From Ligula intestinalis (Eukaryota > Platyhelminthes > Cestoda > Diphyllobothriidea > Diphyllobothriidae), in assembly GCA_036362985.1 (NCBI GenBank), contig JAYGXS010000004.1, positions 20,731,708 to 20,795,707 on the forward strand: DNA of 64,000 bases. Direction: 5' to 3'. The first letter of the stretch is position 1. Each line of letters starts with the position of its first letter. The notes under the pieces are model-generated. The model was not told the origin of the DNA. It saw only the letters and a list, made by a program, of their open reading frames with translations, and did no database searches. Below, one piece after another: positions 34,141-45,200 of this stretch. The translations under genes were made by a program, and so were the position numbers.

Positions 34141-34679
34141 ACTTGGCTTGACTCTCACTTATCTACCGGATGTGAAAGGCCACCCGGGTGTCGTACAAAT
34201 CAGCCCAGATGAAATTTTGGACGCGCGTAAGCTCATATTCCCATCTGTTATGCTTGTTGCAATAATAGGATGCATGTGAACTATTGATACAATTATAGGA
34301 ATCTATTACTAAAATATACTATCCGCTGGTCTTAGTATATATGAGCAATAGAATTAACGCTCCTAGCAGTGGCAGGTTACCTCTAGCAGGAGTATCCTAG
34401 CCCAAACTTCGTAAAATGTGACAGCAGCAGTTAATTTGCTTTATTAGCTACACATAATTCTAATCTAGTTTACCTTAAAATCTATCTGACTTCAGTTCTC
34501 AGTTTAGACACAAGTGCATTTCTTAGTCTACGCAGTCGAGACTCTTGGTTTAGATTCTCTCAGCTCTGTGGTCTAGACTAATCCTCAAAGCCTTGTCTAA
34601 GCTTTTAGCCTATTGCAGTCTCAGCAACACTGTTGTTTTCTAGTACTGTACTTGAAGCGCACCTATTTAGAAAGATGAT
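34141..34679. other. Intergenic, nothing recognised
   Basis: Moderately AT-rich sequence without frames, RNA motifs or clear repeat homology in the window. Confidence 0.4.
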
Positions 34680-35700
34680 GGTCTGACCTCTGAAAAATGT
34701 TAGCGTTGGTGCTAGCACCAGTACTACTACACCTCTTGTTGAGATTGTGAGGATATCAGCGTCACTTACTGACTAATACTACAGCCACAAATAGTACCAG
34801 CAATACTATCACTCAGGTGCACCTTTAGTTAGTAGTATTAGGAATATCAGTAGCAGTAGTAGCAGTACTAGCCTTCGTTTCCAGAGCTCTGGCTCGACAG
34901 CTACTGAAGGTGGGGATTTACTTGGAATTGTACTCTTAGTAAAGGCACGTACCTATGACAGCAGTATTTTAGTCCATACATCTCGATGGATAGGGTTGAG
35001 AGTGCGGAAATCAAGGCAAACGCTCTTGTGTTTAGGGCCTCAAGCATGTACTTACTCGAAATAGTTTAAATCCAGCTTCACACTTCTTGTTGAGACTAAG
35101 GGAGTACGCGCCCTAGCGTTGGTTTAGTCAGCGTCACCGCTGACAAATGGTAGCGCCAATGCTAGCACCAGTAGTACTACTACACTTCTTGTTGATATTG
35201 TGGGGATATGTGCCTAGTGCTGACTGTAATCAGCGTCACTTCTGAATTACAAAAAATTCAGTAATAGTACGAGAAAATACTCTCACTCAACTAGTAGTAT
35301 TAGCAATAGCAATAGCGGTAGTAGCAGCATCAGTTGCGGCTTACTAGAGTCTGGCTAGGCACATGCAATAGGTTAGTGAGGGTAGACGGTGCAGTAGTGC
35401 GCGCGCAAATTTTACTGTCTCATAAGATTAGGTTAGGCGGTGCTTCTGGTTTCATCTGGAGAACGTGGTTTACGCCTGATACCTACTCGGTCATCCCGAC
35501 TTTGTCTTGTCACCGTTTCAAGCGAGGAGAGGGTTTAGAGTGGGGTAGATGGCGGCGCGTCTACTTTCACTATGCCTTACTACAGTCACCGTCCCTGTTC
35601 TCGGGCAAATGCGGACATATTCACTTGCGATGGTCGACCAAACACAAAACACGTGGCCGAATAAGCATTAGCAGCGCCATTTTTAACCACCCCTAGATGG
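34680..35700 (+). repeat. Repeat C: direct duplicates with AGT-rich core
   Basis: Two partial units (about 34690-34900 and 35140-35340) share GCTAGCACCAGTA.TACTACTAC, TCTTGTTGA.ATTGTG.GGATAT, AATCAGCGTCACTT and a run of AGTAGTATTAG.AAT-AGTAGCAGTAG units. The second continues to 35700. Another copy is at 38106-38620. Confidence 0.7.
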
Positions 35701-36679
35701 AGGATGGCCTTGCGCTACTTTCCGGGGCGACTAGAGCCATTTTTTATGGTTTGGGTTAACGCAATTAGTCCTTAAGTTTTGCTCAGAATCATTTGTATTA
35801 CTGGGACGGTCCGATCCCCGTGTTTGCAAAATAGGCTGAAGTGATGAACTAGGTGTATGGCCTTCCAGCAGCCCATATAACTAGCGAATATAAGGTTACA
35901 GAGTGTAAGAATCGCGCCGTCTTTTCGTCTATCAGTTTACTTTTTAAGGCGGATTCCACCGTTTTTCGGGAAATTTTATCTTCTATTTTGTTTCCTACTT
36001 AGCAGTAGGAGAATTTGCTGGAATATTTCACTGCAGGCTATATTTTATCTAACTTGGCTCCCTTATTTATGATTACAACCCAGCTTCACTCAAGATACCC
36101 ATAACAGTATTATTCCCTAGACAATTTAAAACTGAAAAGTGTTGCTCCGTCAACAAGAAGCTCTGACTCGTGGATTCTCGATACAGAAAGTTTCGGCCTT
36201 GAAACACTTAAGAAAACGCAAAAACCGCTGAGCATCGAATAGGAGTGTCCAATTATTTTATTACAGTAAATCGTTTTCGCATTTAATTGAACTGATTATT
36301 TTATGCTTCTGTTCGCGTCTGCTAAAGCGGTAAGTTCTGAATTGGGGTTTACTGCTATGCTTGAGTTTTAGGGTTAGCGGGAAAGTTAGGAGTTTTTTTA
36401 TGGGTTAGCGATTTATATTTAAGGTAAGGACCTAGAAGCATTGAATAAATTTTTAAGGTTAGGTTTAAGTCGTATAGTAAGGATTAGGATTGATGGTCAA
36501 GACTTAGGAGTACAGGTCTGCGCTGGGCCTTATGAGTAGTGATTGAAATTAGGTTTTAGGCTTTGAAATTTTCTTTCACGCTTAGTAAACTGTTGCCTAG
36601 GAAGCCCTAGTGATCACTTTCGAATTCCGCGTTTTCAGTCCGATAACAGACCACTTACACACCACTTTACTGTGCAGGC

Positions 36680-37290
36680 ACTCTGTTCTACTGGTGTCCA
36701 GGGTTATGCTTGGCTGATGAAAGCTAATAAGCCCGAAACAGTTCTGTATCAAGTTACCCCAAAATGCTGTCATACCCCCCTTACTGCTATTATGACTTGG
36801 CCGGAATCGGCCTGGCAGGCGGTCACCCGTTGGGGACCTCTGACCACCACATGAACTTTATTTAGTTCGGAAGCCTATTCGATCGGTGTTCGCACATTTC
36901 TGAGTGAATATATACCCGATCAGCAGTGACAGCAAATGGCAGGTGGCGAGGCGCTGATGAACTGCGGTTCGATGAAATGCTTATGACCCATCTGATAGAC
37001 TCCAGTGGTGGACCAACTGCGCCGTCTGTAAGTGCGTTTGTTTTTGTTGTCCGATCAGCTGGTTTTCAGGGTTATGCTTGGCTGATGAAGGTTAATAAGC
37101 CCGAAACAGTTCTGTATCAAGTTATCCCCAGATGCTGTCATACTCCACTTACTGCTATTATGACTTGGCCGGAATCGGCCTGGCAGGCAGTCACCCGTTG
37201 GGCACCTCTGACCACCACATGAACTTTGTTGAGTTCGGAAGCTTATTCGATCGGTGTTCGCACATTTCTGAGTGAATATATATATATAAA
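36680..37290 (+). repeat. Direct duplication of a ~220-bp SINE-body sequence
   Basis: 36698-36920 and 37062-37284 are near-identical (GGTTATGCTTGGCTGATGAA ... TTGGCCGGAATCGGCCTGGC ... CGATCGGTGTTCGCACATTT). They start with the SINE body phrase GGTTATGCTTGGCTGATGA/AATAAGCCCGAAA. About 140 bp of unrelated sequence separates them. Both end in a (TA)n-like tail. Confidence 0.85.
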
Positions 37291-37499
37291 TGTTATAGGT
37301 TACATTAATTTGTCAGAGTCGTTGTCTAGCGTCACCGTTTACTTCACCCATGACATGACTTCTAGACATAGCGGCTAGACAGACAGTTCTCTTTGTCCCT
37401 TCGCTGAAGTCTGTCTACTTTCTCTTCACCTTTGAACAGTACCAGGAAAAAATCGCCTTTCCTACGTCTGTTGACTGAACTTATGCACATACATTTGAC

Positions 37500-37620
37500 A
37501 AGAAGAAGAAGAAGAAGAAAATGTGATCACTGGAACAAGAGGTTTATTGTCCTGACGTTTCGGATTCCGTCGGTAATCCTTAATCATAGGTAATCGTAGA
37601 ACAGTGTGAGACATGCGCAG
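37500..37620 (-). repeat. GAA microsatellite plus solo Penelope terminal arm
   Basis: GAAGAAGAAGAAGAAGAAA (37501-37519) is followed by GTGATCACTGGAACAAGAGG, TTCGGATTCCGTCGGTAATC and ACATGCGCAGAT. This matches the left arm of the 23.1-kb PLE piece (23102-23195). No inverted partner is nearby. Confidence 0.75.
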
Positions 37621-38105
37621 ATTTGGTAATTAGAAAGATGCAGGACCGTCATTCATTTCACCGTCATTGGTTATCTCAAAATGTAGTTTGAAATTATTTG
37701 CATTTACTGTCCTTCGAAACATAAATGAATAGTTTTTTTTTCTTACTATTCCCCTACAGTAATTACAAGCCAATCCCCGTGTTACAGTGATAATTGTGTA
37801 GTCAAGCTAGAATGAAAAAAGTAATCAGCAAACCCTAACTTAACTGCGATATTCAAAGAATAGCATTAAAATTCCGTAGTCAGCTTTTTAAATAGGTAAC
37901 CTACTTTGCCACTATCATCGTGTGGCTTATGCAGGGGTATAGTGCCTATGTTATGTGATCTCCCCTCAATTTCAACGCATAAAGTTAACCTTGCCGCATA
38001 CTATGCGTTGGCCTTCAGAGTTGCTGATGATAGTGGACCATGTGGATTAAAAAGAACAAGCCAACGAGTGTGTGCTCGTGCCCTTTCGTCGATCGCCAGT
38101 CAGTT

Positions 38106-38620
38106 TCACCAGATTCACACTCCTTGATGAGATCAAGGGGATATGAGTGCAATGCTGAATTTAATCAGCGTCACTTTTGACTAAGAATACAGTCCGAAGT
38201 AGTACCAGCAAACACTATCACTCAGCTACGTCCTAGTTAATATTGTTACAAATAGCAGTAGCGGTAGTAGCAGTACCAGCCCTGACTTCTTAGAGTCTCT
38301 ATCGACACCTTATATAGGTGAGTGAGGGTAGACTGTGCACTTGTACTCGCACAACTGCTACTGTCACTAAAGACTAAGTTAGCCGGTGCTTCTGTCTGCA
38401 TTGGAGAAGACGGTTTCTGCTGCTGCTCGGTCATCTTGACTTTTTTCTTGTCGCCGGTTGAAGCGAAGGAGGGTTAGAGTGATGTAGACAGTTGCGCGTC
38501 CATTTCACTATAATCTCCTGCCTGTCTCCAGTCACCGTCCCTGCTCTCGAGCACGTGCTGGGCTTCATCGAAATCGATGGTCGAATTCACACATTCACAC
38601 TCAAGGGTGGACACTGATCA
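38106..38620 (+). repeat. Repeat C, third copy
   Basis: Shares with 35140-35640 the phrases AATCAGCGTCACTT, ACTATCACTCA, AGTAGCGGTAGTAGCAG, GCCGGTGCTTCTG, GGTCATC..GACTTT and AGTCACCGTCCCTG.TCTCG. Confidence 0.7.
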
Positions 38621-39013
38621 GCATAAATGCCCTCTCCTCTCGGTTATATACCACCCCACATGAGTGAAATCGTTGATGTGGTTACAACAAGTGGCTACAA
38701 CAACTAGCATGCCTCTCTCTCTCTCACTGGAAGAGGGTTACATTTAGACAGATGTTAAAGAAACAAAAGGTCGAGCCGTTTCGCGCCTTGCCTTAACTCT
38801 CTCTTTCCTATTGGAGCCTAACGCGAAGGGGAACGGAAATGCGCACATGCCGGTCCGCGCACTATTTACAAGATCGGAATTAAAACATGAAAAAAGTCTC
38901 CGCTTTTGCACTTATCATCATTAAGTCTCCTGGTGCGGAGTTTTTATGTTCCCCAAACCCTCACATAAGGCTGATAAGGTAAGGGGAAGGGGAGCGGGAG
39001 TTGTATAATGCAA
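38621..39013. other. Region 3' of SURF4
   Basis: Probably contains the SURF4 3' UTR (minus strand). A phrase at 38880-38941 forms a hairpin-like pair (AAAAAGTCTCCGC ... TCCTGGTGCGGAGTTTTT). No further gene seen. Confidence 0.4.
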
Positions 39014-39274
39014 TTAGTCCTCCTTTTTGCGGGCTGCATCCACACTGTAGGAGCCTGGGCCTTGCAGAGCCAGCATCAGAAGGCCACCAGTGATACTGGT
39101 TGTCTGAGCGAATTTGAACCACATGTAATCCTCGGCGAGAAAATAGTCCACTTTCAGCAGACTGAAATGATTGACATAAAATCCTATCCACATCACAGCA
39201 CCCATAAGGATGGCAAAGCAGCGTGTGTATAAGCCAATGAGAACCGGTACGAGGACAGCAGAGTTGAAGAAAAC
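39014..39274 (-). CDS. SURF4: SURF4 exon 4 (terminal)
   Basis: Acceptor ctgatttcag (minus strand) before 39274. 86 residues, VFFNSAVLVPVLIGLYTRCF to SVDAARKKED, and a TAA-type stop at 39014-39016. Contains the family signature FKFAQTTSITGG and the dilysine tail. Confidence 0.93.
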   Translation of the reverse strand, partial: VFFNSAVLVPVLIGLYTRCFAILMGAVMWIGFYVNHFSLLKVDYFLAEDYMWFKFAQTTSITGGLLMLALQGPGSYSVDAARKKED

Positions 39275-42200
39275 CTGAAATCAGAAGAGGAAGAAAGATA
39301 TGAAGGTGAAACATTGTCTTGCCGGGATCCCTGCAGGCATGTGACTGGATGATGACGTCCCCGTTAAAAAAAGGAAAAGTCGCCCCTGCGCACCAGCTGT
39401 TCTGGAGTCTAATTCGAAGCGGTGACAGGTTGGGGGGAGAAATTAACTCACAGTAGTAACACTCGAGGATATGAAGCATCTCTCGTTTTGACACTTTGTA
39501 AAATTGGGGGACTACTTTTCATGACACTCTTCGTGAAGGGTGGGTTAGACTTCAACAGATTACGTCACTATCAGTGCAAAAGGATGTTGGTGTTGCTGAT
39601 AAGTTAGCGTACCAATGAGCCACGCGGGAGCAGAACCGAGAGAAATTTTTCCAGTTCAGTTGAGCTGGCTTTGTACAAAAGAGCCATACTTACCGGCATC
39701 TTTTGAGGTACTTTCGGGCGAAATACATTTCCTATGTGATCGGCTGGTATCGTGTAGGGTAAATTATTCTGCTATTGCCTCTGATTATGGATTCATGATG
39801 GATTTCGAAAATTCAGGCGAATAACCTTTTTGTCTCAACGATCATATCTGCTTCTTCTCGAATGGCGAACATTTTTGGTTACTAATACCAAGCTCATGTT
39901 TGATTTTAAAAATTCCCCTCAGATTTCTGTTTCTAGGACATCGTTTCAAATGCTTGCATTACGTTTAGGGTAGTTTCAAAACAGAGGCATTAAAATATGA
40001 CTACCTGAACTCATTTTGAAAGAAATCGTATTAACTTCAAATCGGATATCTAAAGTTGCGGCATGCGCTGGTATTAATCTATGCTAGTGACTCTCTTGCA
40101 AACTAAACAACAAACTGCTTTCTTCTTTAGTACCAAAGCTTGCAAACAACATAGTCTATGCTTTTTTCAAACTCTGCTGAGTTTATAAAGTGCTGGAGTA
40201 CATTAGAACTATATTATACATTCATTTGCGGACATGGTAGTCCATCACATGCGAAAGACTCTGCAGAGTGGTGCACTACCCGGAAGTCGAACTCGCAACC
40301 TTTTGATTAGAAGTCTAACGCCCTAATCATGAAACCTCGGGTGGAGCACAATTTCAGGTTTGGGTATGACTGGTTGATGACGGCTAATGAGCCAGAAATG
40401 TTCATTTCAGTCTCCGTTGTCTTTGCCGGCCATGCTTCTGGCCTATTTGTTGACATTATGATTAACTCCGGGTGGTTGGAGAGAGTCGCATGTAAAAAGC
40501 TGCCTATTATTCTGTATGCATTAACTTTGCTTATCATTTACGTTTAGTTGTGATGCGAGTTTAGTCATGGGATCTTGCATATTTAAAAGTACGGTGTGGG
40601 CTCTTCAGTCTAACGCAAATTACTGGAAGAATAATTACTTGATATCTACTGTGAAAGTAGTGCATGACACACATCCTCCGATATGTGCTTGAGTTTCATT
40701 CTTCAAATGGATGCATTTGTAGTGGTTGCTGCCGGCTGACGCCCTCCGAAAATTTATCCGGCGTCATTGTTCAAGGGAAGCTGCCTCAAGGTCATCCAAT
40801 ACCTCAGTCAGCGCTTACAGACGCTCTGACCTGCAGAGCCTTGACCTACTACCACTCGGACACACACACGCGCGTCTAGGTTCTCGCGGCTGCCCAAGCA
40901 CCACTCGAACATGTCCCTTTCTCCCCACTCTCGGCCGCCAAACATCACTTCGGATCACGCCGCTCTAGCGAAAGGTCGTGCTCTCCGTAGTCAATCTTCT
41001 TCTATCTATTCTCCGTTCCTCTGGCCTCCATTGACTTCTCCTCCATTAAGTAACTATGGCCTGAGGATCTGTAGTGGGAAGTTGCCTGCTCGTTGTCTGG
41101 CTTTCCTCTCGTGATCTCAATCTGTTTGGACCTCAAGGTCGTTGCGACTGCTGCGAGACACAGGCCACCCACGATGTCCATCAACCGTGTCGAGCCATAC
41201 GCTATCCACCCACACACTGTCCACCCGCACGGTGTCCAACCAATCACAGGCTGACCTAGCCAATGGACCCGCTCTCTCTCTGTCTCCTGGCCTGATGGCT
41301 CTTAAACCTCACTTGGAATTGCGCCACGCGCGCGGCGGTCGTGACGACGCCGGCCTCACGGTCGGACGCCTTGCAAGACCAATTGGCGACTTTCCCCTTC
41401 CTCTCTGTAAACAATATAATGTTCCGTCTACTCTCGCCTTTCCACCGTCTTCTCTCCAATCTCCTAAGGAACCAGGGCCTGAATGATTGTAGGTGTTAGG
41501 GTTAAACGTCTTAGCCTTAACTCCTATAGATCGCAGTTGCTGGGGTTTAAATTACTTAAGCCCCTGCGATACATTTATTCGTTTTTACTCCATTACTTTA
41601 TGTTTACTACTTCAATGGATATTGTGGACAATTGCTGGATGGTCTGTGTAAATTGAAGCCACTGTCATCTCGCTTTGGATGGAAAGCCGGCCTTAATTAG
41701 GCATGTTGGTGCAACAGAGCTCGTGGTCTATGGTTTCTTGTCGTAGTTTTAGAGGTTCGTCTGGCCACAATGTGCTGACTGTCGGAAACTCGAAGGAGGC
41801 TATCACGACCGCCAGACTAAAGATATCAGTACAGTTCAGGAGGTATGCCGGAATTAAACGGACCTGAAGAGCTAACGCACTTTATGTGCGAGCCTTTCAG
41901 CATGGGGGCGTCCAAATTCAGTAAAACAAGCAGTTATTTAGAGAAAGATATATACATCCAGTTAAATTCAGGATAGTCTGGCTCCTCGGCACAGGACCTT
42001 TCCGTTATCACACGCTGCCTGCATTTCCCGTTGTAGTCACCCCCTGCAAAGCCTTCCTATGTGTTTGCTTAAAGAAGATCAAGAGGCCTGCTTGTCTGGA
42101 GAGCGGAATTACTCAAAGTTGATATCTGTGTCCCTTTCATGTGCCTTCTCACTCATCAAAACGTGTGGGAGAAGTCATCTGGTTAGGAATTGTCGCATGT

Positions 42201-45200
42201 AGAACCGTCACATGGCCCGACCATACCGTCACCTTCTTCAATAAACCGTCGGCAGTGGCTTACCGGTGGCTTGGAGTGTTGTCAAACGACGGGAAACTCG
42301 GATTGCGTGGTCAGCCCACTGTGTGTTGTGTTGTGTGGGGTGGGATGGGATGGGATGGCAGACTGAGGGTCAGGCTACAATGGCTCCCCCCTAATGTGGC
42401 CTTAATGGCACTTCCACACAGCTGGGATACGAGCCAGACGTGGGAGCACGGTTTCGGCCACGCCCGCCACTTGCGCCTGATGCCGCTTGTGGTCATCTTG
42501 ACTCTGTCTTGACACTTTGGTGTGTGAGAAGGGAGGGAGTGTTGTAGATGCAGGGCAGGTCTACTGTCAATTAAAACTGATCCACGCGCAATGTACCGTG
42601 TTTGTCTTGGCTTGCTGAAGCACTCGGTGGGCATCTTCGCTGTCTCTAACGTCCACCTCTTAACTTTAACTCGAACCCATCTAATTCAACCTTAACTCAA
42701 GCGTTGAGCCCCCACTATTAACTTTAACGCTGCCCTGGAAATTTGCGCGAGGTCACTTGTGATAAGGAAGTATTTATGACGGTGTTCTACCGTCCTATTA
42801 ACGTCAGCTGAGTTTTATCGAATTATCTGGGGTTTTACTGGCAGAATGTGTTCTGTAGGAATCTGACCCACGAACAGAGTACACAGGCACCAACTTTCGG
42901 ATGCAGTAGGGCACGTGTGCACGCGTGAATTGTAATCTTCTCGCGCCTCTATGGCGAGATACGCGGTAGGTGAGCTGGATTAAAATGGCCGACCAAATTA
43001 GGGCAGTACATATGTTATTCGGGCTGCTCACGGCACGCCAGCCAACTGCGCTCGTTCCTACTTCCGGTCCTCTTGACTCCGTCTTGATACCAGTTCCAGA
43101 GAGTGGGATAGATGTCGCACAAGTAGGCTTCGATCTTACCTAATTCACGTGCAAGCCTACATCGTCCCTGTGCTCAATGCCCGAGGCACAGGGTGGATGT
43201 GGACGGTCGCGACCGTCTGGCTGTGCATTTATTTACGTTTACGACTGTTCGATCGTCCCTCTCGACCATGTCCCCCACGAGCTTCAGCAAGCTGAAGCAA
43301 TGCGGTGACAATGGCTGGATTACAGTAAAAGTAGACTCGCCAGATCTTCGCCACTCTCTGACCATCCCACACCTGAACCCAGTGTCAAGACAAAAGTCGA
43401 GAAGACCGGAGGTGAGGGAGGGCACAGATGGTGTGCGCGAAACACACGCCAACATGCGCCACAACAACACCACCTTGCTTGGTAGGCTTCTGCATCTGCG
43501 GGAGCGCCATAAAGGTCCCATTAAGAAAGGGCCATTGATCATGGTTCCTAGCCTACTCCACACAACAAGATACAAACTGGACTGATTGCGGTGTCCAGGT
43601 TATCCCGTCAGTTGGCAACCCTGCAAGCCGCGGCTTTTAGCGCACCGCCTGATAGCTTCAAGCGCATCAGATTGTTTATTGTGAGTGAAGAAGTGCGCTG
43701 AGGGTCGACCTAACTCTCTTCCCCACTGCCAGCAACAGGCCACCACCTAGCTGATCGGCTGCTTGAGGACGGGTGGGCGTTTATGTTTATACGTGGTTTG
43801 CCGCAGTTGTTTGACTAGTAAGCTTCACGCTGACGTCCAGCGATCACGCGCATGTAGCTGAGTGTGCTGTAATTCGACCATGTGAGGGCACGTCCAGTAA
43901 CCACCATTGATTGGAGCACTGCTCGCTTTAACGTGAATTGATAGGCCGGTCGCTGCTGCTTTCATCATACTCGCAGGCGTAGTCGGGTTTGCGTGTCTTA
44001 TGTAGATAGCAATTACGCACTCACCTGGCTTTCCTAAAGGAGGTACAACAGGCGACAACAGAAGTGGTGACAAAACTACAAAACTAGCAGTTGATGAGAT
44101 GACCGAACTTTGGGTAGAGCATGGCACTAGGAACCCTTCCGTTTCCCCTCCCTCCCTCCCCTGAATAAGACGCGGGATCTGTGTCAAATTTCAGGTAGGA
44201 TATATATTGCTAATAGAAGCGAAAGTTTGAGTCCCCGGACATATATGAGAAAAATAGGTAATCACGGGAACCATAGTTTTATTTTCCTGACGTTTCAAAA
44301 GCGTACATGCTTCCGTCATCAGAGGTGGGAGTTGTACCGCATTTCACAGTATTTATAGTAAGTGACAGTCTACATTGGTTTAAACCCTATTGACTGTGAC
44401 TGCCACTTACTATAAATACTGTGAGGCACGGTACTACTCCATCCTCTGATGAAGAAAGCCTGTACGCTTTTGAGACGTCAGGAAAGTAAAGCTATGGTTC
44501 CCGTGATCGCCTCTTCTTCTCATATATATGTGCTAATCCTAAATCAAAAACCCGGACCCAATCTTTAGCGGTAACCCTAATCTTAAACCCACTGTCGTGG
44601 TTTTGGCTGCGAAAAGCCTTTGCATGGGGACATGTGGAAATAAAGGCATGCCTTGGGGAAAGTGTTTTCGAACTTGCTTATGTGCCCTCCATATTCTCTC
44701 CCCCCCCCCCCACTGCCCCAGGCCAGTGGAATAGGAACGCCTGCCCAAGTATTAAAGGTGACATTGCGTTACATTTTCGAAAGAATAAATATTCCCATGT
44801 TCTAATCCTCAAAGTGACGTTGATATCGCCGAAAGTTAGATCAAAGCCATCTGCGCCTATAAAACCTAGTTCAGACTGATTTACCCCAAGTTACTGACAA
44901 ATTTCTGAGAAAAAAAAGGGTACTTTCAAAACTGCGAAATCTACCAGCAAACATATTCACAATCACCAAATTTTTATATCCACCCTAGTTGGCTAAACTT
45001 GCATTTCAATGAAATCCACTCAACAGTAAGGAAAACGGAGATTAGTTATCAGCACTGGCCATGTTTTCGAGAGAACACTTAAGTTGTAGGCCAGGGTCGC
45101 TTGTTTCCGAAGACCTTGCGTCAGATGATCCACTAGTGAGAAGTAGAAGAGGATTCGACCGCTGGGACAATATGTTTATTCGCCTGACGTTTCAAAATCC

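Noticed and set aside
34690..35340. CRISPR-like array from repeated AGT-rich units
   Set aside because: Units are long, diverged trinucleotide-rich repeats without regular spacers, in a eukaryotic genome.
38961..39494. A 177-codon minus-strand frame overlapping SURF4 exon 4
   Set aside because: It is out of frame with the recognisable SURF4 peptide and has no family resemblance.
42311..42634. Overlapping frames of over 100 codons on both strands
   Set aside because: Same repeat D family as 20937-21700; no conserved protein pattern.
43174..43585. Overlapping 130-codon frames on both strands
   Set aside because: They lie in interspersed repeat D and have no domain; open frames arise from GC-rich repeat sequence.
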